From positions 95,470-159,469 of the forward strand of contig NZ_MTQF01000006.1 in NCBI RefSeq assembly GCF_001975985.1: a stretch of 64,000 bases of DNA, in the 5' to 3' direction. The notes below the pieces were generated by a model, which was given only the letters and a program-made list of their open reading frames with translations, did not search any database and was not told the origin of the DNA. This DNA is from [Flexibacter] sp. ATCC 35103 (GTDB taxonomy: Bacteria > Bacteroidota > Bacteroidia > Flavobacteriales > Flavobacteriaceae). Of the stretch, positions 9,013 to 18,222 are shown one piece after another. Each line of letters opens with the position of its first letter. Positions within the stretch are counted from its first letter, which is position 1. The translations under genes and the position numbers were made by a program.

Positions 9013-11757
9013 TTATATTTTACATTCAATTGTATATTTTCCTGAACCTAAATTTAAATTTTTAGTTGTTTTTCCGTTCACTTTTATTTCTGAATTTACC
9101 GAAACTGGCAATTTTATTGTTGCTGATGTATTCACCGGAATCTCCACTTTCAGGATTAATTTTCCGTCTTTCTTTTCCCATTCAGAAGCAATATTTCCAT
9201 AAATAGATTTGTAAGTCGCTTTTACAAAAGTCATATCGCCTACAACTTCCGGCTGAATAAAGAAATGTTTGAAACCCGGATTTTTATCATCTGGCACAAT
9301 TCCGGCTAAGCTTTTATAAAACCATTCTTCGATTTGTCCCATCATAAAATGATTCCATGAATTTCCTTTTCGCGGATCCCATTGTTCGGTTAAAGTGGTC
9401 AAGCCAAATTTGATCTGAAAACCATAACCCGGCGCGTCATAATGATTGTTCATTTTGTACAACATTTCGTTTTCGCCATTTTGTGCCAAAGCCTGAAATA
9501 AATAACGGTTTCCAACATCACCCGTGGTTAATCTGTCTCCTTTTGCTTTTATATCTTTCAATAAATTATCCATAACTGCAGCTTTATATTGCGGTTCTAC
9601 GATATCCATAAAAACAGGAACGGCATTACTAAACTGACTGTTGGTCCCGTATTGTTTGGTTTCCGGATTAAAAAACTCCTTATTAAAAGTAGTTTTTATA
9701 TCTGCAGTAAGGATTTCATATTTCGAAATATCTTCTGTTTTGTTCAATAATTTTGCTGCTTTTGCCACTAAACTTGCTCCATAAAAATAATGTGAAGTTG
9801 CCGAAAGTGCAATTGGGCTATTTTTTGAATATCCTGCTGCATGCGTTCCGTAATCGTACCAATCGCCCAAACCGTGCGAAACAATATGATCTTTTGCTTT
9901 TGTGCTTAAATAATCAACGTACTTTTTCATGACCGGATAATATTTCTCCAATAAAGAAGTGTCTCCGTAATATTCATAATACATCCAAGGCAGAATTACT
10001 CCGGTTACGCCCCATTCTGGTGAATCGGTAAAATCGCCTCCAAAAACTACATATTCTGGAACAATTGTGGGGATCAAACCATTTTCTCTTTGTCCATCTG
10101 CGATATTTTGCATCGTTGCCGGAATATAACTTTCGAGATTATAATTGAACATTAGTCCCGGCCCGTTTAAGTGAATTTCTTCTAACCAACCTAATTTTTC
10201 GCGTTGCGGACAATCGGTGAAAACACTTTGAAAATTACTTTTTATAGAATTATTAATCAGTTCGTGTGCTTTATTAAAAATTACATTCGAAGATTCAAAA
10301 GTTCCTGCTTCTCCAGCTGAATTATAAATGAAATTCGATTTTAAATCTACCAATGTTGGTAAATTCTGATCTTTCGTTTCTTTATAATTAATGTTTTCTA
10401 TCTGAACATATTGAAATCCGTAATAACTAAATTTTGGCTGCCATTCTTCTACGCCTTCGCCTTTTAAAGTATAGTCATAATAATACGGTTTTCCTGATCT
10501 TCCCTGACTAATAGTTCCGTCATCATTTAGACCTTCGCCAACCCAAACCCGAACGGTTTGCCCTTTTTTACCTTTTACTTTTATGGTTGGAAATCCCGAA
10601 AGATTTTGTCCCATATTAAAAACATAAAAGTTCGGTTTTAGCTCTTTTACTTCTTTAATATTATATTGTTTCTGAATCGTAATTGGTGGAGCTGTCTGAG
10701 CTCGTAAAATTCCTTTTGGTGCTTCCTGAATAACAACTTTTTTCCAGTTCGAATCATTAAATCCTTTCGAATCCCAGCCTTTTTGCTCTAAATTGGCATT
10801 ATAATCTTCGCCTCCAAAAATACTGTTATAGATAATGGGACTTTTGCTGTATTTCCAGGTTTGATCAGATTTTATAATCTCCTCAGAACCGTCTTTATAA
10901 GTTACTTTCATTTTGAAAAATAAAGTTGGCGGACCAAAACTCACAAAAAACTTAGTATATCTTTCGGCAAGCGTATTGTACATTCCGTTTCCTAAAAGAA
11001 CGCCAATTATATTTTCACCATTTTTTAATTGCTTTCCAGATAATTCATAAGTATTATAATTAACCGTTTTATCGTAATCTGTCCATAAAGGGGCAAACTC
11101 GCTGTTGCCTATTTTCTTTCCGTTTATCCTTAATTCATAATGCCCTAATCCGGAAATATAAACAACCGCTTCTTTAATTTCTTTTTTAACCGAAAATGGT
11201 TTACGAAGCATAATACTTCTGCGAGACAATGAATCTGAAGCATTTATTATGGCATCTTTTTTTTCTCTTTTGTAAGTTGCCGAATGGTAATTTCTACCTT
11301 CCTGCAAATGACTATCTGCTTTTGTAATTGCTCCAATCCAGATTGGACTTAAATCTGCATCTACAGGTGCAATTCTAAAAGAAGCTATTTTGCTCCATTT
11401 CGAAATTTTATAATTCTGATCCCAAACTTTTACTTTCCAAAAATATTTGGTTTCACTTTTTAATGGGCTTCCGCCGTAAGTTATTCGAAGATTTTTATCT
11501 GAATTTACTCTTCTGCTATCCCAAACATCTGCTTCGTCTTTCTTTAATTTTTCTTCAGAAGAAGCAACTAAAACTTGATATGCTGTTTGAGAGATATTTG
11601 ATTCATTTGAGATCAATTGCCAGCTTAATCTTGGTTGATTCTGAATTACAGCTAACGGGTTTTCAGTCATTTCGCAGGTTAGATGCACGACAGAAATTTG
11701 TCCATTAGAAACTAATGTTGTTAAAAAGAGGAACAATATATATTTTAAATTCTTCAT
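9013..11757 (-). CDS. Alpha-L-rhamnosidase, GH78
   Basis: 914 residues with signal peptide (ending VSNGQ) and complete GH78 architecture. N-terminal beta domains carry PRLSWQL and AYQVLVASS. A galactose-binding-like module follows (YISGLGHYELRINGKKIG), then the (alpha/alpha)6 barrel with DCPQREKLGWLEE near 517, holding the family's catalytic carboxylates, and a C-terminal beta-sandwich. It should hydrolyse terminal alpha-L-rhamnose in pectin oligosaccharides. It lies about 110 bp upstream of the esterase and about 160 bp downstream of the propeller gene, in one transcriptional run. Its DCPQREKLGWLEE motif differs from the DCPQRNERQPW of the GH78 at the left edge, so the two represent separate subgroups. 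Confidence 0.95.
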   Translation of the reverse strand: MKNLKYILFLFLTTLVSNGQISVVHLTCEMTENPLAVIQNQPRLSWQLISNESNISQTAYQVLVASSEEKLKKDEADVWDSRRVNSDKNLRITYGGSPLKSETKYFWKVKVWDQNYKISKWSKIASFRIAPVDADLSPIWIGAITKADSHLQEGRNYHSATYKREKKDAIINASDSLSRRSIMLRKPFSVKKEIKEAVVYISGLGHYELRINGKKIGNSEFAPLWTDYDKTVNYNTYELSGKQLKNGENIIGVLLGNGMYNTLAERYTKFFVSFGPPTLFFKMKVTYKDGSEEIIKSDQTWKYSKSPIIYNSIFGGEDYNANLEQKGWDSKGFNDSNWKKVVIQEAPKGILRAQTAPPITIQKQYNIKEVKELKPNFYVFNMGQNLSGFPTIKVKGKKGQTVRVWVGEGLNDDGTISQGRSGKPYYYDYTLKGEGVEEWQPKFSYYGFQYVQIENINYKETKDQNLPTLVDLKSNFIYNSAGEAGTFESSNVIFNKAHELINNSIKSNFQSVFTDCPQREKLGWLEEIHLNGPGLMFNYNLESYIPATMQNIADGQRENGLIPTIVPEYVVFGGDFTDSPEWGVTGVILPWMYYEYYGDTSLLEKYYPVMKKYVDYLSTKAKDHIVSHGLGDWYDYGTHAAGYSKNSPIALSATSHYFYGASLVAKAAKLLNKTEDISKYEILTADIKTTFNKEFFNPETKQYGTNSQFSNAVPVFMDIVEPQYKAAVMDNLLKDIKAKGDRLTTGDVGNRYLFQALAQNGENEMLYKMNNHYDAPGYGFQIKFGLTTLTEQWDPRKGNSWNHFMMGQIEEWFYKSLAGIVPDDKNPGFKHFFIQPEVVGDMTFVKATYKSIYGNIASEWEKKDGKLILKVEIPVNTSATIKLPVSVNSEIKVNGKTTKNLNLGSGKYTIECKI

Positions 11758-11775
11758 TTCTTATTGTTGAGATTT

Positions 11776-11914
11776 AGAACGCGGATGACGCGGATTCACT
11801 TCGTAAAAACGCGGATAAAAATGGATTATTTGTTTTTTAATATCAATAATAAATAGTAAAAAATCTGTGTAAATCTGCGTCTTCGCTTTAACGAATCCGT
11901 ATCATCCGCGTTCT
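11776..11914. repeat. Inverted repeat flanking the gap (CGCGGATGA family)
   Basis: A 22-base arm beginning AGAACGCGGATGACGCG at 11776 pairs with 11893-11914 at 20 of 22 positions. Additional partial copies of GCGGATAAA and AATCTGCGT lie between. It fills the gap between the GH78 and the propeller gene. Confidence 0.75.
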
Positions 11915-11918
11915 ATTT

Positions 11919-13784
11919 TTATAACTTTTTCGTAATCAACGATTGAATATTAAATACGGCTTCCGGGATTAATTTTCCGGTTTGAGGCAGATCATCATAA
12001 TCATCTGTATCTGGCGCCGTATCCGGATTTGGCGAATATCTTTGTTCGCCTGTACGGAACATAATTCGCTCAAAACCATCTACCGGAGCATAGAATATTC
12101 TGGTCGATTCTTTCTCGTCGTTTACTTTTATGGTGTATGAACGGGTTTTAACGTTTAGTTTCAAGGTTACTTTATACTCTTTTCCTGCTTCGTATTTCGC
12201 AATGGTATTAGAACGGGCTCCTGTTTTTGTTTTTAATTGTCCGTCTGAGTCAAAAGTTAGTCTGACAGCCGGTAATCCTTGTTTATTTTGAAATTCAACC
12301 TGTAATAAACCGTGATTATTTTGTTCTGGTTTTACGGTAAAAGTTACTTCCATTTTTTCTGCAAACGGAATAACACGTTCTGCACGCGAATAATCAAAAA
12401 AGTCCTGATCTCTTAAGGTCAGCCATTTTTTACCGTCAGTTTTCTTTTCTATTTTGGCAGATGCCCAGGACAAATCATAGGTATTCCATAATTTCAATTC
12501 TTGTCCGTCAGGTAGATTATTAAAAATATCATTTACATCTTCACTAACCGCGCTTACAATCGGAACAGGAATTGACGCGACCCAAATATCTTCTTTGTTT
12601 ACGCTGTAACTTACCCAAAGTTTTCCGTCAGGCGGAGTTCCGTCTCCTTCTGAAATTCCGCGAACATATTGAGGTCCTGCAGATTTATAATTTCCGCCGT
12701 AACGCATTGGACTTATTTCGCCATGAACTAATAATAAGTCTTTGTAATTCAACCCGTCATCACTTGTTGAAATAGCCAAAGGCCAGCGATATTCTGATGG
12801 ATTGTAAACGGTTGCATAACGGTTATCAGATGTTTTTTGGCCCCAGATTTTAGCATTGCTGTTTACAAAACCGGGAGCACGAACGGGTATATATTCCCAT
12901 GATTTTCCACCATCTTTACTGATCGAAGTCAAAGCGTGTTTCCATAAACCTACTACATTTCCGTTTGGTAAATGATAAGAACTTAGAGCTTTATAGGGCT
13001 TTTTTAGCGGAATCAATTCATCATCGCGATCTGATTCTTCAACCCATTGCTGTAAAATCAAAGGATCTGAAAGGATTTCTTCGCACGCTTTTTTTAATCC
13101 TTTGTCTTTTGCCTGTGTGTAAAAAGGAAAAGATGATTTCGATTTATCCCACGATTTATTATATCTGATGAAATAGATTTCGCCAAAAGTTCCGTCTTTT
13201 TTGATTTCACGAATTACGCGTCCAATTCCTTTTCCGTCGTTTGGATCGTCTTTTTCATCCATCGCAATTCCATAATACGCCAAAGCAAATAGTCGTTTGT
13301 CTTTAGACGTGTAAAAGCCCATTCTTTGGTGCATAATCGCATCCAGATTTTTAGCAACTCCTTCTACACCTTCTTTTTTCCATCCGTCAGGAATGTGATA
13401 AATAGGAAAAATTACTTTTGGCATTTTCCACGTCACACCATCTTTTGAAGTCATAATCAAGGTCTGGCTCGGCGGAATATGTTCTCCCGCAGGATCACTC
13501 AGATATTGAAGATAAAAAGTATCATTGTAATATGCCATTGTAGGTTGGTGGTTGTATGTCCAGCCAAAACCATCAGCTTTTTCAGGATGTTCACGGCTTG
13601 CACGCATAATTTGCGTTGCATGAACGCCAACTGCCGGACTTAATTGACCGTGATGATAATCGACATTTGAAAGCGTTTTACCAACATAACGCACAGTATC
13701 ATTTTGCGCAATTGCAGCTGTACAAGTCAATAGAATTGTGGCTGTAATTAATAAGTTGGTTTTTATGTTTTGGAAAGCAATCAT
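11919..13784 (-). CDS. Sialidase-like beta-propeller protein with C-terminal LamG-like domain
   Basis: 621 residues with a signal peptide ending AIAQ. Residues of about 30-420 show repeated propeller strands (MTSKDGVTWK, SISKDGGKSWEY, STSDDGLNYKD: Asp-box-like turns), as in exo-sialidase or BNR-type folds. Residues of about 430-620 look like a beta-sandwich (LamG/concanavalin-like), with alternating hydrophobic strands and ending VFNIQSLITKKL. Proteins of this build occur in pectin PULs, but I cannot name a CAZy family; GH33-, GH143- or GH145-like propellers are candidates. Located between the GH78 and GH43-type genes, it probably removes a terminal sugar or uronic acid. Called as a glycosidase by context; catalytic residues not identified. 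Confidence 0.6.
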   Translation of the reverse strand: MIAFQNIKTNLLITATILLTCTAAIAQNDTVRYVGKTLSNVDYHHGQLSPAVGVHATQIMRASREHPEKADGFGWTYNHQPTMAYYNDTFYLQYLSDPAGEHIPPSQTLIMTSKDGVTWKMPKVIFPIYHIPDGWKKEGVEGVAKNLDAIMHQRMGFYTSKDKRLFALAYYGIAMDEKDDPNDGKGIGRVIREIKKDGTFGEIYFIRYNKSWDKSKSSFPFYTQAKDKGLKKACEEILSDPLILQQWVEESDRDDELIPLKKPYKALSSYHLPNGNVVGLWKHALTSISKDGGKSWEYIPVRAPGFVNSNAKIWGQKTSDNRYATVYNPSEYRWPLAISTSDDGLNYKDLLLVHGEISPMRYGGNYKSAGPQYVRGISEGDGTPPDGKLWVSYSVNKEDIWVASIPVPIVSAVSEDVNDIFNNLPDGQELKLWNTYDLSWASAKIEKKTDGKKWLTLRDQDFFDYSRAERVIPFAEKMEVTFTVKPEQNNHGLLQVEFQNKQGLPAVRLTFDSDGQLKTKTGARSNTIAKYEAGKEYKVTLKLNVKTRSYTIKVNDEKESTRIFYAPVDGFERIMFRTGEQRYSPNPDTAPDTDDYDDLPQTGKLIPEAVFNIQSLITKKL

Positions 13785-13800
13785 TGTTTTATTTTTTTTG

Positions 13801-13975
13801 TTTCACGCAGATTTTGCAAATTTTAGCTGATGGATGCAGATATTTAAAAAAAAAATCTAATCTTCTTTTATTTAATACACACTAAAATTAAAAAATCAGT
13901 TTGATCTGCTTTAATCAATTTAAATCTGCGTGAAAAAAATTTACTCTCGCAGATTTAGCCGATTTGGCAGATTTT
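13801..13975. repeat. Double inverted repeat (CTGCGTGA/CACGCAG family)
   Basis: TTTCACGCAGATT at 13801 has its complement near 13922-13934, and AAATCTGCGTGA (13922) forms an inner hairpin with TCTCGCAGATTT (about 13943-13954). It continues into degenerate TTTGGCAGATT units up to the GH43-type stop codon. Same family as at 7190, 7392 and 35252. Confidence 0.75.
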
Positions 13976-13978
13976 TTT

Positions 13979-14896
13979 TTATTTGTTTTCTATTAATCCT
14001 TTTAAAACTTCTTCAGAGATTGTGGTAATCGTTCCGTGTTTATGACCTTCTGGAAGACTTATTTTTGAGGAAACATCTTCAAAATGTGCAAAATCTGATG
14101 TGCTTAAAGCTTTATAATTTTTTGAACCGTAATTATCATAATATAACAGCCAATTTTTTCCCACTTTTACTACTGTTGGTCCTTCTGATAAATATTCTGT
14201 TAATGGTTCTGAACTTTTACTGAATGGTCCTAAAGGTGATTTTCCAAAAGCTACTTTTATATTTCGCATGGGTCTTGTGTTGTCTTTTAAAACCAAAACA
14301 TACTCTTTTTTGCCTTTTTTTACAATCACACAATCGATGACACTAAAACCAGGTTCGTAATATAATTTCGTATCTGAGAAAGTTTTAAAATCCTTCGTCG
14401 TTACATAATACATTCTGTGGTTGTTTTTCTCTTCTTCTACTCCTTTTTCAAATCGAAACGGAATCGTTGATGCCCAAATAATAATGTATTCTTTTTCGAC
14501 ATCATCATAAAAAATTTCCGGTGCCCAAACATTTACGACTTCCGGTTCATTTTTCATTACGGGAATATATTCTTGTTGTGACCAATGAATCAAATCTTTA
14601 GAACTGGCATATCCAAAACCGTTTCCACCTTTCCAGTCTGTCGTCCAAACCATGTGATATATTCCGTCAGCTCCTTTTGTGATAGAAGGATCTCGCATGA
14701 TTTTGCTTGCACCAATTTCAGGTTTCAAAAAAGATCCTTCAAGTCCTTTCCAGTTGTAACCGTCTTCGCTGTACGCCAGATATAAACCTTCGGTTGCAGG
14801 TTCTCTGAAAGACGTGAACAGATAAATTTCTTTCTTTTTCTGCGAATAAGAAATTGCAAAAACAAAAAGGATTATTATGATGAATGTTTTTTTCAT
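13979..14896 (-). CDS. GH43-type five-bladed beta-propeller glycosidase
   Basis: 305 residues with a signal peptide (MKKTFIIIILFVFAISYSQ). The compact single-propeller layout and motifs match GH43: base Asp in KIMRDPSI (about 70), WAPEIFYDD, the modulating Asp in SVIDCVIVK and a likely acid Glu in LSEGPTVVK (about 230). GH43 enzymes remove alpha-L-arabinofuranose, beta-xylose or beta-galactose from pectin side chains. Its short length, without an added carbohydrate-binding domain, and its PUL context would suit subfamily 18, which occurs in RG-II loci, but I infer the subfamily only. It is 57 bp from the upstream GH28 gene, so co-transcription is likely. Confidence 0.78.
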   Translation of the reverse strand: MKKTFIIIILFVFAISYSQKKKEIYLFTSFREPATEGLYLAYSEDGYNWKGLEGSFLKPEIGASKIMRDPSITKGADGIYHMVWTTDWKGGNGFGYASSKDLIHWSQQEYIPVMKNEPEVVNVWAPEIFYDDVEKEYIIIWASTIPFRFEKGVEEEKNNHRMYYVTTKDFKTFSDTKLYYEPGFSVIDCVIVKKGKKEYVLVLKDNTRPMRNIKVAFGKSPLGPFSKSSEPLTEYLSEGPTVVKVGKNWLLYYDNYGSKNYKALSTSDFAHFEDVSSKISLPEGHKHGTITTISEEVLKGLIENK

Positions 14897-14953
14897 GTTG
14901 TATTCTCTTTAATCTTTCAAAGTTTAAAACTTTAAAAGATGTCCCACCAATTT

Positions 14954-16528
14954 TTATTCTGAAATTGCTTTTTTATCTAAATCTTTTCCTTTTTTAACTG
15001 TCGTTGTTACGTTGTTAAAGACATTGTTTTTCAGGAAAATATTCTTTGTTTCTTTTCCATCGGCTTCAATAAAAATATCAGTTGCATTAAATGGAAAATT
15101 ATTATTAATCATCATATTCGAAACGTTCTCCAGCTTAATCACCGGAATTCCTTTTACCGGAGTTGAGGAACCTACATTATCTAAAATAATATTTTTAGAA
15201 TCTGATATTTTAAAAGAAGAACCTATTGTGGCATTTACTTTTACATCATGAAATTCTACCTCTGTTGCTGTGTTTAAAGTAAAACCTTCTTTACCATCCA
15301 TATTGATATTTGAGAAAGTTATGTTTTGAATTGGCATTTCTGTAATTCCTAAAATTTGTCCTGCTTTGTTAACATTCGAACCCGTAATATTACTCATATG
15401 AATATTTCTGAAAATAGGGGTTTTTTCAGTTACGGGTTCTACTTTGGTATCTTTATCATAAAAAAGACTCAATACAATTGCTTCTTCCTTAATATTTTTC
15501 ATTACAATATTATCTATTCGAATATCTTCTACAACACCACCGCGTCCACGAGCTGCTTTTATACGGATTCCGCGATCTGTACCGTCAAAAACACAATTTG
15601 AAATCGTTACTTTTTTGATTCCGCCAGACATTTCACTTCCAATTACAACTCCGCCATGACCGCTTAACATTGTACAATTGGTAATCGTAACATTCTCTGT
15701 GGGTCTTGCATATTTACGGCCGTCTTCGTCCCTGCCGGATTTGATCGTAATACAATCATCACCAACACTAATATGACAATTCGAAATGTGAACATTTTTA
15801 CACGAAGAAGGATTTATTCCGTCTGTATTTGGCGAATGCGGATTAAAAATGGTGACTCCTGTTACGGTTACATTATCACAAAATTCAGGATTTATGGTCC
15901 AAAATGGAGAGTTTTGGAATGTAACGCCTTCGATCAAAATATTTTTACAGCCGTATGCCTGAAAAAAAGAGGGCCTGAAAAACTTTTTATCAATCGTTCT
16001 TTTGTAATAATCAGAATAAACAATTCCCTGATTTTGTTCGTCCCACATTTTTTGATATTTCGTTAGGGCGATTGGTCCTTTTGCGGTTTCGATTCGGTAT
16101 ACTTCATTCCACCATGCTTTTCCTTGTCCGTCGATTACGCCTCTTCCTTTTATGGTAATATTCTCTGCATCTTTTGCATAAAATAATGGGGAGAAAGATT
16201 TCATTACCAATCCTTCATAACGCATTTCTACATAAGGCAAATAATCATCAAAATTGTCTGAAAATTTTAATAATGCGCCTGAATCTAAATGAATCGTAAT
16301 ATTACTTTTTAGTTTTAAAGCGCCTGTTAGATATTCTCCTGCAGGAAAAAAAATTGTTCCTCCACCATTTTTAGAAGCCTTTTCAATCGCATTCTGAATA
16401 GCTTCGGTGCATTTTATTCCTTTGTTGTTTCCGCCTTCGTTTAGGATATTCAACCAGCCATCGTTTGCAAAAGCGGTGTTGAATCCTGTGATGAAGCAGA
16501 TTATGATTATTATTGATTTGATTTTCAT
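14954..16528 (-). CDS. Polygalacturonase, GH28
   Basis: 524 residues, signal peptide ending TAFAN, then a right-handed parallel beta-helix. All four GH28 motifs are present in order: NTD in SPNTDGINP (about 234), DD in VGDDCITIKSG (about 257), GHG in GHGGVVIGSEMSGG (about 290) and RIK in RGIRIKAARGRGG (about 321). The paired Asp residues catalyse inverting hydrolysis of alpha-1,4-galacturonosyl bonds. Length and the RGRGGVVEDI tail motif are typical of Bacteroidota periplasmic exo- or oligo-galacturonidases. It follows the GH140 gene with a hairpin element between. A second GH28 (62178-63866) lies at the other end of the locus. Confidence 0.94.
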   Translation of the reverse strand: MKIKSIIIIICFITGFNTAFANDGWLNILNEGGNNKGIKCTEAIQNAIEKASKNGGGTIFFPAGEYLTGALKLKSNITIHLDSGALLKFSDNFDDYLPYVEMRYEGLVMKSFSPLFYAKDAENITIKGRGVIDGQGKAWWNEVYRIETAKGPIALTKYQKMWDEQNQGIVYSDYYKRTIDKKFFRPSFFQAYGCKNILIEGVTFQNSPFWTINPEFCDNVTVTGVTIFNPHSPNTDGINPSSCKNVHISNCHISVGDDCITIKSGRDEDGRKYARPTENVTITNCTMLSGHGGVVIGSEMSGGIKKVTISNCVFDGTDRGIRIKAARGRGGVVEDIRIDNIVMKNIKEEAIVLSLFYDKDTKVEPVTEKTPIFRNIHMSNITGSNVNKAGQILGITEMPIQNITFSNINMDGKEGFTLNTATEVEFHDVKVNATIGSSFKISDSKNIILDNVGSSTPVKGIPVIKLENVSNMMINNNFPFNATDIFIEADGKETKNIFLKNNVFNNVTTTVKKGKDLDKKAISE

Positions 16529-16585
16529 TGTATTTTTTGTTTCACGCAGATCTGGCAGATTGCGCGGATTTTTTATTCTCTTTTT

Positions 16586-16675
16586 ATGTCATTGCGAGGA
16601 ACGAAGCAACCACATTTGCAATATCAATCTTTGTGGCTTGTTTTAGTGAGGTTGCTTCGTTCCTCGCAATGACAT
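16586..16675. repeat. Hairpin element, 25-bp perfect arms (GTCATTGCGAGGAACG family)
   Basis: ATGTCATTGCGAGGAACGAA... (16586-16610) is exactly complementary to 16651-16675. The loop contains CACATTTGCAA and TTTTAGTGAG, also found in the copy at 52073-52159. It lies between GH140 and GH28. Confidence 0.9.
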
Positions 16676-16684
16676 ACTTTGTTG

Positions 16685-18091
16685 TTACTTCGATTTCAAT
16701 ATCAAAACCCAGTCATTTCCATCTTTTTTATCTCCTGAAGGCTGAAATTCCTGAACTCCTTTATTAGCAACAATGCCAATTTTTGTCTCTTTTCCGTTTC
16801 TTGGATTGTACCAGCTTGCGGCTACTTTGTCACCGGAAATTTTTGCCATGTTTACAGCAATTTTTCTACCTGTATAAGTGTAAATGAGCGCATAATTATT
16901 TGCTCTTGTTGCTATTAGATAATCGTATTTTTCGCCTTGATTTGCGATTAAAGATTGATCCGGAACTCGGTCTAAATAAGAAAAACTCAACATTAATTTT
17001 TTAAAGTAAACCATTTGTTTTGCTCCTGGTGCATGAATCGCATTTGTCCATAATTCCTTGTTTCCGTAAGCCGGTTTATCGCCTTTTCTGAACATTTGCA
17101 TTACAGCATTATGTCCGTAAGTATATCCTGCAGCTCCTGCAAAAACCGACCAATATCCGTAACGTCTTACGTCGTTATATGTCCATTTTGGTTGTAAAGT
17201 ATCGTGTAGTCCATGCGGAATTCCTTCGTATGATGGCTCTCCGTCAAGTGTTGGTTTTTTTGGTTTTAAAGTTAAATCTCTCTGAACGAATTTGTAATTG
17301 TCTTCTTTAAAAGAATTTTTCAATGTATCCTGATCGTATCTTCTGTGACCGGACTGAAACATATTAAAATCAAGCCAAGCAGCATTGTGATAATTCTCAG
17401 AAGAATCTGTTCTTCCAAAAGGGTGAAATGTTACTAATTGATCCGGATTATTTGTTTTCAAGGTACTTCCTATAGCATTCCAGATGTCCATGAATTCATT
17501 TCCGTGTGTATCTCCTCCGTTAAGCCAGATAATATTGGTTCTGTTTTTATATCGGTTTGCTAAAAACTTAGCATATTCTGTTGCTTGTTCTTTGCTTACT
17601 TTATTTCCTTTTGAAACATTTGTTCCCCAAACCGGAACCATTGCAACATAGATTCCGTTTTTCTGTGCCACATCCAAAGTATAATCAACGTGATCCCAAT
17701 AATCGTATTCTTGCGGGTTCTTAAAATTATTTCCTGCTGTTATCAATGGTTTAGAAACATCTTCACTAATCAAAGCCATATCGCCATAAACATTGGTCAC
17801 ATTCAAGGTATGCAAAACCATGACCTGAACAACATTGAATCCTTTATCTTTTCTATCTTTAAAATATTTCTCTACTCCTGCTCTGTCTAATTTTCCAAAT
17901 GTTAACCAACCTGTATCTCCTAGCCAGAAAAATGGTTTTTCATCTCCGGTTACGAAATAATGCTGGTTTTTTGAAACTTTAATTTTCGGCAAAGTGCCTT
18001 TTGTTTTTTCCGCAGATTGAGAATATCCGCTTTGCGCTGTTAGCAAAAAGCTTATACAAAGGGTGTATAGATATTTAATTTTCAGATTCAT
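16685..18091 (-). CDS. GH140-type apiosidase (DUF4038 glycosidase)
   Basis: 468 residues from the ATG at 18091, which puts a normal signal peptide (MNLKIKYLY... SGYSQ) first; the ORF opens 42 bases earlier. It has the DUF4038 TIM-barrel pattern: FFWLGDTGWLTFGKL near the start, FNVVQVMVLH, WLNGGDTHGNEF (Asp about 192) and LDGEPSYEGIP (Glu about 282). The last two fit the spacing of the GH140 catalytic Asp/Glu pair. A small C-terminal beta domain (VAASWYNPRNGKETKIG) follows. Characterised GH140 enzymes split apiose from galacturonic acid at RG-II side chains A and B, which makes this gene the strongest RG-II marker in the window. The wider DUF4038 group includes other activities, so the substrate is inferred from family and neighbours. 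Confidence 0.82.
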   Translation of the reverse strand: MNLKIKYLYTLCISFLLTAQSGYSQSAEKTKGTLPKIKVSKNQHYFVTGDEKPFFWLGDTGWLTFGKLDRAGVEKYFKDRKDKGFNVVQVMVLHTLNVTNVYGDMALISEDVSKPLITAGNNFKNPQEYDYWDHVDYTLDVAQKNGIYVAMVPVWGTNVSKGNKVSKEQATEYAKFLANRYKNRTNIIWLNGGDTHGNEFMDIWNAIGSTLKTNNPDQLVTFHPFGRTDSSENYHNAAWLDFNMFQSGHRRYDQDTLKNSFKEDNYKFVQRDLTLKPKKPTLDGEPSYEGIPHGLHDTLQPKWTYNDVRRYGYWSVFAGAAGYTYGHNAVMQMFRKGDKPAYGNKELWTNAIHAPGAKQMVYFKKLMLSFSYLDRVPDQSLIANQGEKYDYLIATRANNYALIYTYTGRKIAVNMAKISGDKVAASWYNPRNGKETKIGIVANKGVQEFQPSGDKKDGNDWVLILKSK

Positions 18092-18128
18092 TTTGGTTTG
18101 GTTTTGAATTATGTTTTTTGTTTTATTT

Positions 18129-18211
18129 GCCACGAATTCACGAATTATTTTTTTATAATCTTTGTCTTTATTTCACGCAGATTTTGCAGATTTAATTCGT
18201 GAATTCGTGGC
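18129..18211. repeat. Inverted repeat, 18-bp perfect arms (CCACGAATTCACG)
   Basis: GCCACGAATTCACGAATT (18129-18146) is exactly complementary to 18194-18211, and a TTTCACGCAGATTTTGCAG unit lies inside. It fills the gap between the DUF6298 and GH140 genes. Same family as at 7106 and 41920. Confidence 0.85.
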
Positions 18212-18222
18212 TATCAAACTTT

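Noticed and set aside
14585..16646. Plus-strand frames of 65-97 codons overlapping GH28 and GH43-type genes
   Set aside because: They are reverse-strand reflections of strong CDS with no start signal and no domain sense; similar frames elsewhere were dropped for the same reason.
16528..16767. Short plus-strand ORFs across the 16586 hairpin (MYFLFHADLADCAD...)
   Set aside because: They are made from the hairpin and the GH140 3-prime end; repeat translation, not genes.
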